NCBI RefSeq assembly: GCF_000801105.2
Contig: NC_079516.1
Coordinates: 27,131,043-27,195,042 of the forward strand
Direction of reading: 5' to 3'
Origin: Raphanus sativus
Taxonomy: Eukaryota; Streptophyta; Magnoliopsida; Brassicales; Brassicaceae
DNA: 64,000 nt
Made by a program: the position numbers and the translations under genes
Shown: positions 35,441 to 48,984 of the stretch, piece by piece
How the letters are laid out: each line of letters begins with the position of its first letter
Position numbering within the stretch: the stretch's first letter is position 1
Notes under the pieces: model-generated
The model's database searches: none
The model's input: the letters and a program-made list of their open reading frames with translations, nothing else
Told to the model about the DNA's origin: nothing

Positions 35441-35716
35441 ATTTCGTATAGTACACTATCAACGAGTTACAATTATTCTCGAATTCTTTTTTGTATTATA
35501 TTCAGAACTTAATTTAATTGAAAAATGACGTGTTCCTTTTCCTGCCATGTTTAGTGCAAATGGGCACAATAATATCACAACATTTACTGTCATGTATCTA
35601 GATATTTATTTTTTGTTATACGTGTCATGTTGCAAATATCTTATCTTCCCATACAGTTAAGAATAGTTAACATCCTTTTCTGTTTCAAGAAGAAAGATAA
35701 AACATCCTTTTCTAAA

Positions 35717-37272
35717 GGGAAAATTCCTTAAAAATACACAGACTGAATTTCTTTTGCTGAAAAAATGCACGAACTTTTTTGGCTTCCCAAAAAATACACA
35801 AACTAATTTTGATTGTCTATAAAATACACGAACTTTTGAATTTTGAAGGTTTCACACCTCAATTTTAACGGTGTAAACAGTGACTAACAGAATAGTAAGA
35901 CGCCGTTAGACACCGTTAACTCTGACTAAAAAGTTCATGTATTTTTTGGATAACCAAAATTAGTTCGTGTATTTTTCGGGAAGTCTAAAAAGTTCGTGTA
36001 TTTTTTCAGCAAAGAAAATTTAGTATGTGTATTTTTAAGGAATTTTCATATGAAGTTTGGATATTTCATATCCTATTCAGATGCTAAATATCTTGACCCA
36101 ATACAGATCCAAAATTTATATTTGTAAACTTTCGGTTTGGTTTTGGACCGAATATTTTCGGATCAGTTTCGATCCAAGTTTTTGAATCCGGCTAAAATAT
36201 CTAGACCTAATCTTGACATTTTAGCCGGATTCAAAAACTTGGATTGGAACTGACCCGAAAATATTCGGTCCAAAACCAAACCGAAAGTTTACAAATATTT
36301 GTTGGGTCCAAAACTCATCTACTTGAAAGAATTGAAACCAAAAAGAACTGATCTGAATAGACATGGGCCTAATAAAATCGATACGAATAGATTCAATCCG
36401 ACAAGATCTTTCTGCTAACAATTTTGTTATTATTTTTGCAACATTTTTTAGTTTTGTTTTTGTAACAGAAACATTTTTAATTAATATGAAACTTTCAATG
36501 TAAAATTTAGAGTTGTTTGTGAATTTTTAGATATATATGATAGATTTCGACTAAAGTGGACTCAACAAATATTTGTAAACTTTTGGTTTGGTTTTGGAGA
36601 GAATATTTTTGGGTTAGTTCTGATTCAAGTTTTTGAATCCGGTTAAAATGTTTAGCCGGATTCAAAAACTTGAATCAGAACTGACCCGGAAATATTCGGT
36701 CCAAAACCAAACCGAAAGTTTACAAATATAAAATTTCGGATATGTATCATGTGATAGAGAATGTGTTTTTTTTCCAGGTCTTTGGGTCGGATTAGGGCCT
36801 TTTTTCCGGATCTGGATCTTTCAGATCGAAAATATTTGGTCCAAAACCAAACCGAAAGTTTACAAATATAAAATTTTGGATATGTTTTGGGTCCAGATAT
36901 TTAGCCTCTGAATAGTATATGAAATATCCAAACTTCATTTGAAAATTCCTTAAAAAATACACATACTAAATTTCCTTTGCTGAAAAAATACACGAACTTT
37001 TTAGGCTTCCCGAAAAATACACGAACTAATTTTGGTTGTCCAAAAAATACATGAACTTTTTAATCAGAGTTAACGGCGTCTAACGGCGTTTTACTATTCT
37101 GTTAGTCACTGTTTACACCGTTAAAATCGAGGTGTGAAACCTTCAAAATTCAAAAGTTCGTGTATTTTATGGACAATCAAAATTAGTTTGTGTATTTTTT
37201 GGGAAGCCAAAAAAGTTCGTGTATTTTTTCAGCAAAAGAAATTCAGTCTGTGTATTTTTAAGGAATTTTCCC
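35717..37272. mobile_element. fold-back Mutator-like MITE built of two palindromes
   Basis: A perfect 9-bp duplication TTTTCTAAA flanks it (35708-35716 and 37273-37281). The long terminal repeats (35717-~36049 and ~36940-37272) are inverted copies, and each is itself a palindrome. The end motif GGGAAAATTCCTTAAAAATA or a near copy therefore occurs four times. The centre also folds: 36120-36205 pairs with 36212-36297, and 36560-36650 with 36652-36728, around GTTTGGTTTTGGACCGAATA-type sequence. There is no transposase. The whole could form an extended hairpin RNA if transcribed. Confidence 0.85.
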
Positions 37273-37281
37273 TTTTCTAAA

Positions 37282-38406
37282 CGGCTCATGATCCTTTGTA
37301 AATGGCTTGAAACAGAGTAACCTTCATATAAAGGTTTGTGTGTCAGTATACAAGCATTAACATAAAAGTAGACGTTGAAATCCAAAATTTCTAAGTAGAC
37401 ACCAAAATATCAACAGCTTTATCTTTCCTGTTCAGATTTTTTTCAAATATTGAAATCCAAAATTTCTAAGCAGTCACCAAAATATCAAACAGCTTTATCT
37501 TTTTTAGTTCAGATTTTTCAAATAGTTTTTTTTGAAAAATGGATTTCATGATGGTGTCTGATGTCATATGCTAAATCTGGAATATGAGTTGTATGATAAG
37601 AAAGGCAATTATTTTAGATATTTTTTTCAAAGTTAATGTCACTAAAATAATCTTTGAAGAGGAAAATAACCAAAATAAATCTCATTAAAGAGTCAAAAGA
37701 TCATTCTACCCCTTTTACATATAAAGATAAATAAATAATAAAAATAATATAAATATTTATATAGTTTTGAATTATATATTTTTAAATTCGAACTTTTATA
37801 TAAAAATTTCCGAAAAGCTTTTTCAAAATTTTATTTCATTTTTTAAACTGGAAATGATTTTTGAAACTATTTAAAAAAAATTGAAATTTTTAATATATAT
37901 TTTTAATTTTAAATTTTAACTTTTAACTTTAAACCATCAGTCCGATTTAGATATTCTTAGGAATATAAGTGTATATTTACTTCTAATAAACTTTTTTGAT
38001 TATTTTCTATCTCGGAACTCTTTTGGTGAAAAAAACAATTAAAAGAGACTATCTTAGAGAATTTTTCAAAAAAAAAAACTAGTAGCAGGACAACATGTGT
38101 ATAATCATGCATATATACAAGGTTGTGAAACGGCTTCAAATAGCTTAAAGATCTTGATAGCTTTCGCTTAGGTCATCAATTGAAGCCTCGTACCAAAATT
38201 ACATGAAAGCTTTGATCGGAAACATGCCAGAGTTTCCGTGTTATCGGCCACTTATTCGCTGCTCGTGTGTTCACTGTGGTAGGATGGAGCAGATCGGCGT
38301 GCTTTGACGGTTGAACAAGTTTTTTTGAGTTTACTTCAAAATCAGAAAAAAAATCAGCACATAATTACATCAAATTCGTGTAGTTTTGGTCCGAAAGTCT
38401 GGTGAC
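37282..38406. other. AT-rich intergenic DNA
   Basis: A short direct repeat is present (TGAAATCCAAAATTTCTAAG at ~37377 and ~37450, with following CACCAAAATATCAA). Otherwise no gene or element end was recognised. Confidence 0.5.
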
Positions 38407-38409
38407 TAA

Positions 38410-38661
38410 GAGCATGTGCAATGCAGGTTGCTAAACAACATTTCTTATAATAAAAGAATTAAAAATAAAGCAAAAATAGGAAAGAAGAAGAAAAACTTTG
38501 CTAAAACAAGCATCTCAAGCTATGGTTGCTAACATAATTAATATACATGGCATTCAATGACTAGTTCTCCTTTTAACAGAAAAATGAAAAAAAAATTATT
38601 ATAATATTAATATTTTCTGTCTTTTAGCAACTCTTAATGTACCTATGCGTTGAACATACTT
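38410..38661. mobile_element. Tourist-like (PIF/Harbinger) MITE
   Basis: The left end GAGCATGTGCAATGCAGG and the inverted right end AAGTATGTTCAACGCATAGG are related, and TAA flanks both sides (38407-38409, 38662-38664). It is 252 bp and AT-rich, with a near-terminal GTTGCTAA motif inverted on both sides. Confidence 0.6.
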
Positions 38662-38879
38662 TAAGGTTGTAAACCGAAAAAAAATCATAAATTTTTATTT
38701 AATGAAATAATTCTAAAAGAGTGTCTATTCACATGCATAACTAAAAATCTTCTGACCACTAGACTATGTGAGTATATTGACTATGTCTACCAAAACAAAT
38801 ATATAATAGTAAAACTACTGCCTAATTAATCTACGTTTAATATCCAATTTCTTACTAACTTGCTAGGGATCATCTAACT

Positions 38880-39720
38880 CACGTCTAGCTTATTCTCGAA
38901 CATGGCTTGAAAGTGGTATGGGGGTAATCTTAAAAGTTATTGGGACCTCTTAGGTGAGGATGATCTTCACAATAGGTTCTGGAATACCCTAAAGTTGTTC
39001 AAGCTCAATAACCTACGAGTGCACCTCACTTGATAGTTCTTTAATAACACTTATGGAGACCTCTTCATTGTTTAAAGTGTTCAACCTGTGAACAAGGGTG
39101 GAATGTCTACAAGAGACTTTGGTAGCATGAAGCTTGATATTTATTAAAAGATGGGATACATTATAAATCGTGCATGGTTAGGCTTATAATAAAACAAGAC
39201 TGAAAATGCTAACTAGAAACATTATTCATATTCCTAATATGAAAACAAAAATCTCATCCTAATAGGTTTAAGAATACCTAATCTTTATCTTAGTTCTAGT
39301 TGGTTTATAGACACCAAAACTTAATCCTGATAGGTTTATACTGAAGAGAAAACAAAACACATCTAAATTAAGTTAACTGGCTATCTTGAACCAAATCGAT
39401 CAATCTTTCCACTTCTTGGATCTATATGGTGCATACTCGACTATATCCATATTGGGCTCGTCCATTATAAAATTTAGCACGACTAACTTGTTCCTTAGAC
39501 TCATTTGGTCGATGGAAATCTTCTTCCTGGTCCAAGTTAAGTGGGTCTATTGTCTTCAAATCCATGAAGTTAAGGTTGAGCCAAGTCGCATTATCCCCTC
39601 TTCATTTCAAAGGATTTGTCCTCAAATCTAGTTCTTTAAGGATGAATAGACTATCCAATATCAGCTTTTAATTCTTCTTTGGAACAGAGCGTTGCCAGTA
39701 ACTATGCATATACGCTTTCC
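38880..39720 (-). mobile_element. gypsy retrotransposon 3' end and LTR remnant
   Basis: On the minus strand a frame ending LKELDLRTNPFEMKRG corresponds to the tail of plant gypsy polyproteins (compare [11 protein letters not shown] in the element at 1-3938). It leads straight into a purine tract GAAGAGGGGA (39594-39604). What follows toward lower coordinates is LTR-like and non-coding. The far end and a TSD were not found. The upstream side is cut near the CACTA element. Confidence 0.5.
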
Positions 39721-40431
39721 CTCCTGGTTCAAAGACGAGGTTCTACAGTCCCTAGACATACCAATATAAGCAAACATGAGCATAACAACTACAGTATTAA
39801 TCGTTAGTTCGTCGTAATAAATATATTAGCATCAACTAACAAAGAAACAAAATTCGTTGTCGTAATGGACAAATTTATGACTAATAGAATTTATGACTAA
39901 TAGAAGTGGTCATAAATTTATGACTAATAGAATTCGTCGTTACTTCTTCGTTAAACAAAAAGACGTAACCTTACGTCCTTAATTTTAGTCGTACATTGAT
40001 CGTTATATGTCGTCGTTAAATAGTCATAAAAATAAACATTAATATCAAGCATAAAGGTTGTAAAGATTATGACGAATTAACATCAGCCTTTGACATAAAA
40101 TGGTCATAACTTTTACGACAACTTATCAATGTTAATTGGTCGTAAGCTTTACGATCAATCTACGTCTTATCTTTAATTTAGGTAAAAAAAAATTTAATTT
40201 TAATTTAAAATTTTATAAAATTAAAATTTATAAAAATATTTAATTTGTAAAATTTTAAAGAAAATATTAATATATCCAAAAACATAATATTAAAAATATA
40301 ATAATAAAATTCAAAATACAAAACTGAAAGAAAAAAACTAATTATTAAGGTTGATGTCGTCAAAGAGCTGGGAACTATGCTGTCCGGCCTGTTGCTCTAT
40401 ATCTGCCTGCTCTTCCGGAGTGGGGTTGGGG

Positions 40432-41660
40432 TTAATGGTCGGACGTATAGTCTATATGTGCAAGGGCCGGGTTTGTCTCTGCAATAACATTGAACATTGA
40501 CACCATGGCCTTAATGTGGGTCCTGTTGGCCACGTTGTCCATTCGGAGCCCTGATATGACTCGGTTGGCAGCCTTCAAATATGTCCGGAGCTGAGAATCT
40601 TCATGTATTCTTGCAGCATATTCATCTCGCCCTTGGGACATCGTTCACCAAACCGATTCCGACCATCCGTCTCTTTTTCTTCGGGATAACCTTCATTAAA
40701 ATTTTAATATTAGCACACACACACACACATATATATAAATAAACATATAAATAATTAAAATATTGAATATTTTTACCTGCTCAAAAATTTGGTCTTGTTC
40801 GATGATGAACAACCGGACCAGTTCGTCTTGCAGATTTTGTAGATCCTTTTGTGCTTGAGGATGCACAAATGTCCCATCAAAAAATTAAATAAATAAATAA
40901 AAATTATAATTAAAACTTAATTACCGCAAATCACTTGAACCACGTCCTCCAAACTTGGTCCGATGTAAGTGACCAGTTCGGATGCGCTTCCCGGAAATTT
41001 GCATTGATGAGGTCTGAAACGATCCGTCCCAGGCAATTGTCCGTTGGAAACCTACAAAATTTAAAAGAATATATTAGACCGATATATTTATATATAACTG
41101 TAATAAATACAATTGAAATTTAACAATTTAAAATATATTAAAAATTACCATAAAGTGTTGGATGGTCGATTTGGGTCGATGATGTTTCAACCCTCTCGTC
41201 CTGGCATCTGGAGGAGGTCTTCCACTGTATATCTAGAATACAGAGTATTCGGTGGCACCATCAAATCCGCATGGACAGCTGCAGGAGCCGGAGCAGCTTC
41301 GAGAGCTGGGGCAGGATTAGGAGCGGGTGGAGGCTACTGATCAGGATGGTGTGGAGGAGGCTGATCATACTAATGCTGGTATTGAGGCTCATACTGAGGA
41401 TGGTATGGAGGAGGCTCATACTGAGGATAGTATGGAAGAGGCTCATACTGAGCAGGAGGCACATACGGAGCAGGAGGAGGACGAGGCATAGACGGGGGAA
41501 TTGTCTTCGGTGATTTTCCCTGAGATTGGCTCTCAGGGACATGCTCCTGGGCGGATGCAGTGCCGGAGCTAGAAGCTGATGGATCCGTCTGACCAAGAAA
41601 TGTATCTGCATAAGAGGGTCTGGCCGCATTGTTCCTAATTCTCTTTCTACCGCTAGCCAT
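40432..41660 (-). pseudogene. second CACTA ORF (TNPA-like), probably multi-exon and decayed
   Basis: The frame starts MASGRKRIRNNAARPSYADT at 41660, followed by a Pro/Tyr-rich stretch of repeated YHPQYEP/PPPYHPQ units. A later segment (40641-40432) reads MSQGRDEYAARIHEDSQLRT, then YLKAANRVISGL and NPALAHIDYTSDH. Such a protein is the usual partner of TNP2 in plant CACTA elements and binds subterminal repeats in the known case of TNPA. Exon limits could not be established and the middle is out of frame. Confidence 0.6.
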
Positions 41661-41857
41661 ATCATCGATCTTTAAAAAATAATTATGGTTAGTTATAAAC
41701 ATTTTAAATCTGTTATTAAAAATAATCTAAAACTAATTTTAAACCTAATATAATTTCATCCTAAACTAATTCCAAACCTAATCACTTTCATCCTAAACTA
41801 ACAACCTAAAACTAAAAGAAAAAAAAACATAGCTGTAGAGAGAAGGGAAATTGATGT

Positions 41858-41967
<110 letters not shown>

Positions 41968-42699
41968 GAAGCAATGAAATGGCTTTGGCTGTCCGAGTTT
42001 ATATAGGGATTTAGTTTTCGTCGTAATGGAGAAGTAAAGTTACGACTAATAAGGGATGAACCGCGTTTTACGAAGAATCCGAGACGAAAATCATTTTGAA
42101 ATTACGACGAATTAGGGACGACTCATGGAAATTACGACGAAATTGAGACGAAACTCGTTTCGATATTCAACGAATTAGGGACTTAAAATTATGACGAATT
42201 AGGAACAACTTGATATTAACAAATCAATTACGGCGGAAATGGTTATACGAAAAATGCTTCAAAGAGATTTATCAAACCCCGAGGATTTGCCCGAAGAAAC
42301 TAAATTTTCTCCAGTTTCTTGGGAAGAATCCTCTGGCGTCTGATAAAACTCTCTAAGAGATTTAGAACTTTTCTTTATATTTTTACTTATGCATTTTTGG
42401 AATGAGAATGGTGCATAGTTATAGGAAATGTTGAAACGAATTAACAACTCAACTTAGTAATCGTCGTAAAGCCGAAGTAAATTTACAACGACAAAGGGTT
42501 AAAAACATATTACGACGAAATAGGGACGTTTGTGTATTTTTGACCCTATGTCGTCCTAAGTTTACTTCAAATTTACGACGATTGTTATGTTACGATGATT
42601 TACAGACAATTTGTGTTTATACCCTAAAACTGAAACCTCAAACCCCAAACATCATAAATTATACACTTCTAAACCCCAAACTACAAAGTCTTATAACTT

Positions 42700-45600
42700 G
42701 CTTTAACGTAAAATATTTTTATCATTAAGTTCATACTTGAGCAAGATAAAGAAAAAAAAATGCAATACAATGAGACTAACAATAAATGAAACATGAATTA
42801 AGTTGTAACATAAATAAATACACTCGTCATCAGTACCATCATTTGGGTTATCACTTTCTTCAATTTCATCTTTGTTGGCTTCGTCCGTTATATCATCTGG
42901 AAAATCTTCATATCCCGGGTTTTGCGGATCAACAAGTAAGATTTCATCTGTAGCTTGTTCAGGTATTTCCACTTCATTTTCGGCATCTTCCTACAAAGGC
43001 GGTTGTTCATCACTAAATACTCGGCCCGAAGTATTTTTATAGCGGCTAACCAAGATATTCCAGATTGTTTGATCCTCGAATATGGAATAAGACAAACTTG
43101 GTCTCCTTGAGATGCGAATATGTAGGGTTCAAATTTGTTGTACCTCCGTGTAGCATTGATATCCACTACTCCAAACTTTCTATACCTAACACCTCTATTG
43201 ACGGTGGGGTCGAACCAGTCATATTTGAAGAGGACACATTTCATCTTCAATAAACCAGAGAATTTCACTTTGATAATCTTTTGTAAGATCCCATAGAAAT
43301 ATGTTTCACCTTTCACACATATTCCATAGTTCAGCGTTGCTCGACGACTTCCATACTCGTAAGTGTGAAAAATGTAACCTCGTGTGAAATACATAGGTTA
43401 TATGGTGATCTTACCGACCAGACCTTGTATTAATTCATGAACCCACTGACTATAGAAATGATAATCATAATCAATCTGTAATTTATATATAACTTCATTA
43501 ATATGTAATATTATATTAAAATAACTAACATAATTAATTATTATATTGTGATTTATATATGTGTTTTTAACCACTTCACAAAGTGTTGGTCTTTCCTTTT
43601 GTTGAGATCATTAGTTGATATTTCTGGTATAGTTTCTTCAACTTGGGCAACAAAATCGCTATTTTTGCAAATGATCATTAATTAAATACATTGCAATAAT
43701 TATATACAAGGTAAAATTTCATAGCGAAAATAATTTTAATTACCTTTCAAATTATTGCATCTCCTTGCAGTTACGGAGTATATATGTGTGGGCACTATGA
43801 GTGTCTTTTGTACTTGACAACCAAAATTCTTTCAGTTTCCCACCTACACGTCTTATCTGAGAAAAATATGTGTGAAACATCTTCAACAACATATGTCGGC
43901 ATAACACAACCATCATCATATCTACTCGGAGCTCTTTTCCGTGTCCGGAATTGTGACCCGAAGTAGTAAGTCGTGAAGTGAGATGTTTCCTCATTCAAAC
44001 TCCCATCAACTATTGAATCTTCCATCCTTGCAAGATTTTTTGCTTTCCCTTTCAAATGTTTCATGGATCGTTCACAAGAATACATTCATCCATTATGAAT
44101 AGGTCCAAGAAGAAATGCCTCGTAAGGGATGTAGACAACTAGATGTTCCACGAAATCAAAAAATGATGGAGGAAAATTTTTCTCCAAATTGCACATTAAG
44201 ATCGGGATATTCTCATCAAATTGTTTAATGACATCTTCAGTTAAGGTACGTGAGCTAAGATCTTTGAAAAAAACTCTAATACCTGCAAATAATATTAATG
44301 TACAAACAGAATTAATAAGATAAATGTTTTTAACAAAATCCGATAAGTATCTTATGCATTAAGAAGTAAATTTGTTACCTGCAAGTGCTTTGTGAACATT
44401 TTCTTGGAAGCAACTCCGTAAATGCAAATCCGTAAATGTAAATGGTAGAAGTCGTTGCATAAACACAAGACAGTCATGACTCTTCATCCCTCTAAATTTT
44501 TGTCCCTGCTCAACACATCTTCATAGATTTGAAACGTATCGATCAGAAAACTTCACATCTGATGCCAACCACTTGAACAACGCCGCTTTTTCTTCTACGT
44601 ACCGACAATCAATATGTGAACTGGAATTTTCTCATCGTTTTTAATATGCAGCTCATGCAAACCCAACCTTGAGCTCTTATTATCTTTTGTTTTTCTGGGG
44701 ACGTTCAATATTGTATTGATGATGTTATCAAAGAAGTTTTTCTCTATATGCATCACATCAAGATTGTGTCGCAGAAGTAGATCCTTCTAGTATGGGAGTT
44801 ACCAAAATATACTCTTCTTGTGCCAACTATGTTGTGTCCCGTAACCATCAGCCATATTTGCAGGAGTATGCCAATTACCCCATTTGTTGATTGTATATAT
44901 TGCATCATAGTAATCAACATCCTTCTCGATTTATTCTCTAGATAAATAAGGTGATGCGGTGTCCCGTACAACCACTTTTGACCAAATAAGGTGGTGAGGT
45001 GTCCCGTACAACCACCTTTGACCTAAATAATGTCTTGTTTCGTCGGTTTGGATTGTTAATGGGAAGAAATCTCCGATGACAATCAAACCAAAACGTCTTA
45101 CTACCATACTTCAGCTGAAATGCACCTGCGCTTCCCATACAATAAGGACAAGCTAGTCTCCCATGCGTAGTCTAACCTAATAACATTTTATATGCAGGAA
45201 AGTCACTAATGGTCCATAAAAGAGTTGTTCGCATTGTAAAGTTTGTTCTCTTCGAACAATCATATGTATGCACCCCAATTGACTATAATTCCTTCAATTC
45301 TTCTATCAGAGGCTGTAGGAAAACATCGAGGGACCGCTTCAGATGTTTAAGTCCAGGTATCAATATACTCATGAAAAGAAATTCCCTTTCCACACACATC
45401 TCTGGTGGAAGGTTGTATGGCACTAGGATGACTAGCCAAAGCGAGTATTGTCTTCCAAATATTCCAAAAAGACTAAATCCATATGTGCACATGCCAAGAT
45501 AAACATTGTGAATGTTGCTTGCAAAATCAGGCTGCACCGAATTCAAGTGTTTCCACGCTTTTGCATATGAGGGATGATTGATCTTGCCTTTCTTCTGAGT

Positions 45601-46521
45601 ATGTTATGAATGCAATTTCATCGCGGTTGCAGTCTTTTCAGAATTATACAATCTCTTCAGTTTATCCTTAATAGGTAAGTACCACATCCACTGGTACGGT
45701 ACCCTATTATGCCCACGTCCTTGCAGTTTATATCGTGGTTTCTTCCAAAATTTACACTCCAACAATTCTGCTTCGTCCATCCAGTAGATCATACAGTTAT
45801 CTATACACACAACTATCATCTCTGAAGGTAAGCCAGGACTATGAACCAGTTTCTAATTCTCATTATAAGATTCATCACACAAATTATCTTCAGGCAAATA
45901 CTCTTTAAACAACTCAGTTCATGCATCCATACAAACTTCAGGTAAATTATGATCAATTTTGATATTCATCATCCTAGATGCCAGTGATAATTTAGAAAGA
46001 CATTCTTTACAACCTTCATAAATTAGATGATTAGCTGCGGCTAGAATTTCATAATTTTTTTTTGCATCCAAGTTAGGCCCTTCTACATTTTCTACTTCCT
46101 CTACTACTGAGGTTATTTCAAGAAATTCATCTGTAACCATATCATGCATCCTATCATGATCTACCATATGATCCTCCTGAGTGTAACTTTCAGAAGGCAA
46201 ATGACTCGGTTAATCTCTATTATGAACATTTTCAAACTGATTACTACTACTAACTTCATTCTTACTATCACCCTTTCCATGATGAAACCAAATGTAGTAA
46301 TGTGGGGTATATTCTCTATTTACTATATGTTTCCAAACCATTTCACTAGGAGAAAACTTGGTATTATTGCATTTACGACATGGACAAAATATTTTATATA
46401 TTTCTTGCAAGAGAGACGCATTTCCAGTCTGGTACATGAATATCTTTGTTCTGTTGAGAAATTCGTTTGTCATTCTTCCCGCAGAATTTATTATATGCAT
46501 ATATCCAACTCCGAAATTCAT
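42700..46521 (-). pseudogene. TNP2-type CACTA transposase, fragmented
   Basis: Pieces in the right order on the minus strand cover most of a TNP2 protein. They are the transposase-associated N-terminus (46521: NEFLNRTKIF, FCPCRKCNNTKF, YIWFHHGKGD); a segment with YEGCKECLSKLS (45990); WKKPRYKLQGRG, VPYQWMWYLPIKDKLKRLY (45750); GMCTYGFSLFGIFGRQYS and EREFLFMSILIPGLKHLKRS (45450-45330); MGSAGAFQLKYGSKTFWFD (45138); MKHLKGKAKNLARMEDS (44060); and a DUF4216-like segment KYDWFDPTVNRGVRYRKFG (43240). Frameshifts and stops separate all pieces, so no active enzyme is possible. Confidence 0.85.
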
Positions 46522-46933
46522 AGATATTTTGAGATATTTTTTTACTATTTTTCTTTTTTTTTGTGCATCTTAAGAATGAGAATAGAAAAAATATTTATAA
46601 GAAATTTTCAATTTTGGTAGATGTGAATGTTACAAAGAATTTACTACACCATAAACATTAGTGCTAATTTACAACTACATACAGTACTTTGTAAAAGGGT
46701 CATCAGTTAGATAAATAATCGATGTAAGATAGTACTAAAATAACAAATTTTTTACGACGAAATGCAACGGTCGTAGTAAAGTAAAGGAGTCGTTACTTTA
46801 CGGCTTGTTTACATCAAACTTACGACAATTTTCTATTTTGTCAGTCAGTTTGTCGTTAGGTCGATGTAAAATTACCACTACACAATTGAAGTCATAATAC
46901 GTGGTTGTTATGTCCACGTTTTTTTTTGTAGTG

Positions 46934-47839
46934 TACCTCATATGTTCCAGGAGACTGAACTGAATACATACGGAGGTTTAATTTGTAAACCACAAGAAAA
47001 AGGTATAATTAATCCATCTTGCTCAATCACAGTTGCAAGCGCCACAAACTATGTGTTTTATCAAACACTTTAGGTCATAAACATAATCACTCAAAGTTTC
47101 TTGATTCTCCTCCTGTTTCAACTTTTCAGTCTTCTTGACACTGAGTAACCAGTTCTGGTTCTCTCTTTTTGTCCGTTCTTCTGGCAGTGAACGATGACTC
47201 TTCTTTGGGAGATTGAAGCCATCTTTCCAAGTCTTTGTTCATTGACATATCTAGGACCAATTGCATCTTCTCAACTTGTTCTAGTAGTGGCTTTGGAGAA
47301 GATTTTTTGCTGATTGGTTGATTATATTAGAAACCAAACTGAGCATCATTTTTTTTATCATCCTGAGAAGCCTTTAGGTCATGAGGTTTTCACCTCTCGC
47401 GATCTGGCCTCTTTGTCCCATAAAAAGTACTTGGAAGTCTACTCTTAGCCTCATGCTCATAGTCGTGCACTCTCTTAGCTATGAGCTCAGCTCAGCCGTC
47501 TTTTTGTTTCTTTTCCACTCTTGCAACAACTTTCTTGTTGCGTGTTACTACGCTCAGTCTTTTCCTCATATATAGTTTCTCCACAATAATTAAGTATATT
47601 CGTTATAATAAAGTAGAAAATTAAATCTCTAAATTGAAAAGCAATAAACCAAAAATGTTTTGTAATATATTCTCATCCATTATTATTATTCCCGTTTGCA
47701 TAAGAGGTGTAGAATTTGTTTCAATAGTATAGTGGTAGGCTACAACTTGTAGCCAATCGTTATGCTCCGTCCACACTTTGAGAGTCGCTTACCAATCGTT
47801 ATCTATTTAAGCCTTGCTATAGACTTGGATTTTAATGTA
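46934..47839 (-). pseudogene. lysine-rich gene remnant, unidentified
   Basis: On the minus strand, between the CACTA and Harbinger elements, readable pieces are RNKKVVARVEKKQKDG, stop, AELIAKRVHDYEHEAKSRLP, then STFYGTKRPDRER (about 47545-47410), and SSPKPLLEQVEKMQLVLDMS, then MNKDLERWLQSPKE (47300-47205). They look like a charged, coiled-coil-prone host protein with in-frame stops. I cannot name the family. Transposons on both sides suggest it was broken by them. Confidence 0.35.
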
Positions 47840-48984
47840 TTAGAGCATCAGTAACGCCGGCCCTTAGGCCCGGCCCTTCTAATTAAATGGGTCGAAGTTA
47901 AATGAAAAATAGGGGGGGACGACGCGAAAGTGCCTTATCTAAGGGCTTTTCTTCATCGTCCTCTATGCGACGTGGCAGCACGGGAGAGGGAGATGAAACC
48001 GAAGACTCGTCGAGTCGTTGTGTTCTCGAAAACTCAATCGGCGTCTTCTTCTCTCTTCTCCAAACATCCCTAGAAGCGACGAAGTCTTCGATTCTCGATC
48101 TCGTTCGGTTGCGATAGAAGGTGATTCCATCTCGATATCGATCTCGTCCTTTCCATCTCGCTCTCGTCCTCCTGATCTCGAGCTCAACTCCATCTCGGCG
48201 AGGCTCTTCCATTTCGCTCTCGTCTCGGCGTTCTCGAACGAAATCGAGTGCTCCATCTCGACTTCGTTCTCGTCTCGATCGAGTGCTCCATCTCCAGTTC
48301 AAAATCCAAAGCTCAAGGTATGTGTTTCACGTCCTTTGATTTGCTTTGTATGGTATTAAAATCTGATAGGATTTGTGCTAAGACAGTAATTATTCTTTGC
48401 TTGATAGGGTTGTGTTATAGTTTGATCATATTTTGATATTGGTCCTCTAGTAATTCGATTTGATTTGTGGCTTGATAGGGTTGTGTTATAGTGTTATAGT
48501 TTGTTCATATTTTGATTTGATTATATGATTCTTTGTTTGATATGCTCGTATTGATATTGCCGACTATAGATTATATGATTCTTTGTTTGATATAGCTGAG
48601 TTGACCTCATTGTATTGTTGGTTGATAGCTTTAAGTCCTGATGTATTGTTGGTTGATAGCTTTAAGTGATGGTTACTCCTTGTAGTTACATTGTAGTGAG
48701 ATTGAATGTTATTAATGTTATTGTTAACTTTAAGTCGTGCTTGATAGCTTTATATTATCAATGTTATTGTTAGCTTTAAGTCGTGGTGGATAGCTTTAGG
48801 TGGTGGTTGATAGCTTTAAGTTGTGTTTAATTACTTCAGATTAGACAGTTCTTGGTAATGGTTAGTCATTTATGTGGGTTGATATCTCTTCACTTCCGCG
48901 TATTGAACACCAACTCACTTCGGTTAAATAGACACAGACACACACACCCACTTTCTCACATCTCTCATCTCTTTTCTTTCTGAT

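Noticed and set aside
39786..39800. exact 3-bp target duplication for the CACTA element
   Set aside because: Flanking triplets are TAA and TAC and the left terminus is worn, so the duplication is not supported.
41113..41513. plus-strand frames opposite the second CACTA ORF
   Set aside because: They are antisense shadows of the Pro/Tyr-rich repeat on the minus strand.
47700..47770. tRNA-like A-box (ATAGTATAGTGGTAGG), possible SINE or tRNA
   Set aside because: No matching B-box, no cloverleaf and no A-rich tail or duplication were found.
47902..48436. several Arg/Ser-rich frames on both strands near the Harbinger 5' end
   Set aside because: They arise from the GC-rich CTCGAT/TCTCG leader repeats and overlap each other in opposite frames; none resembles a protein family.
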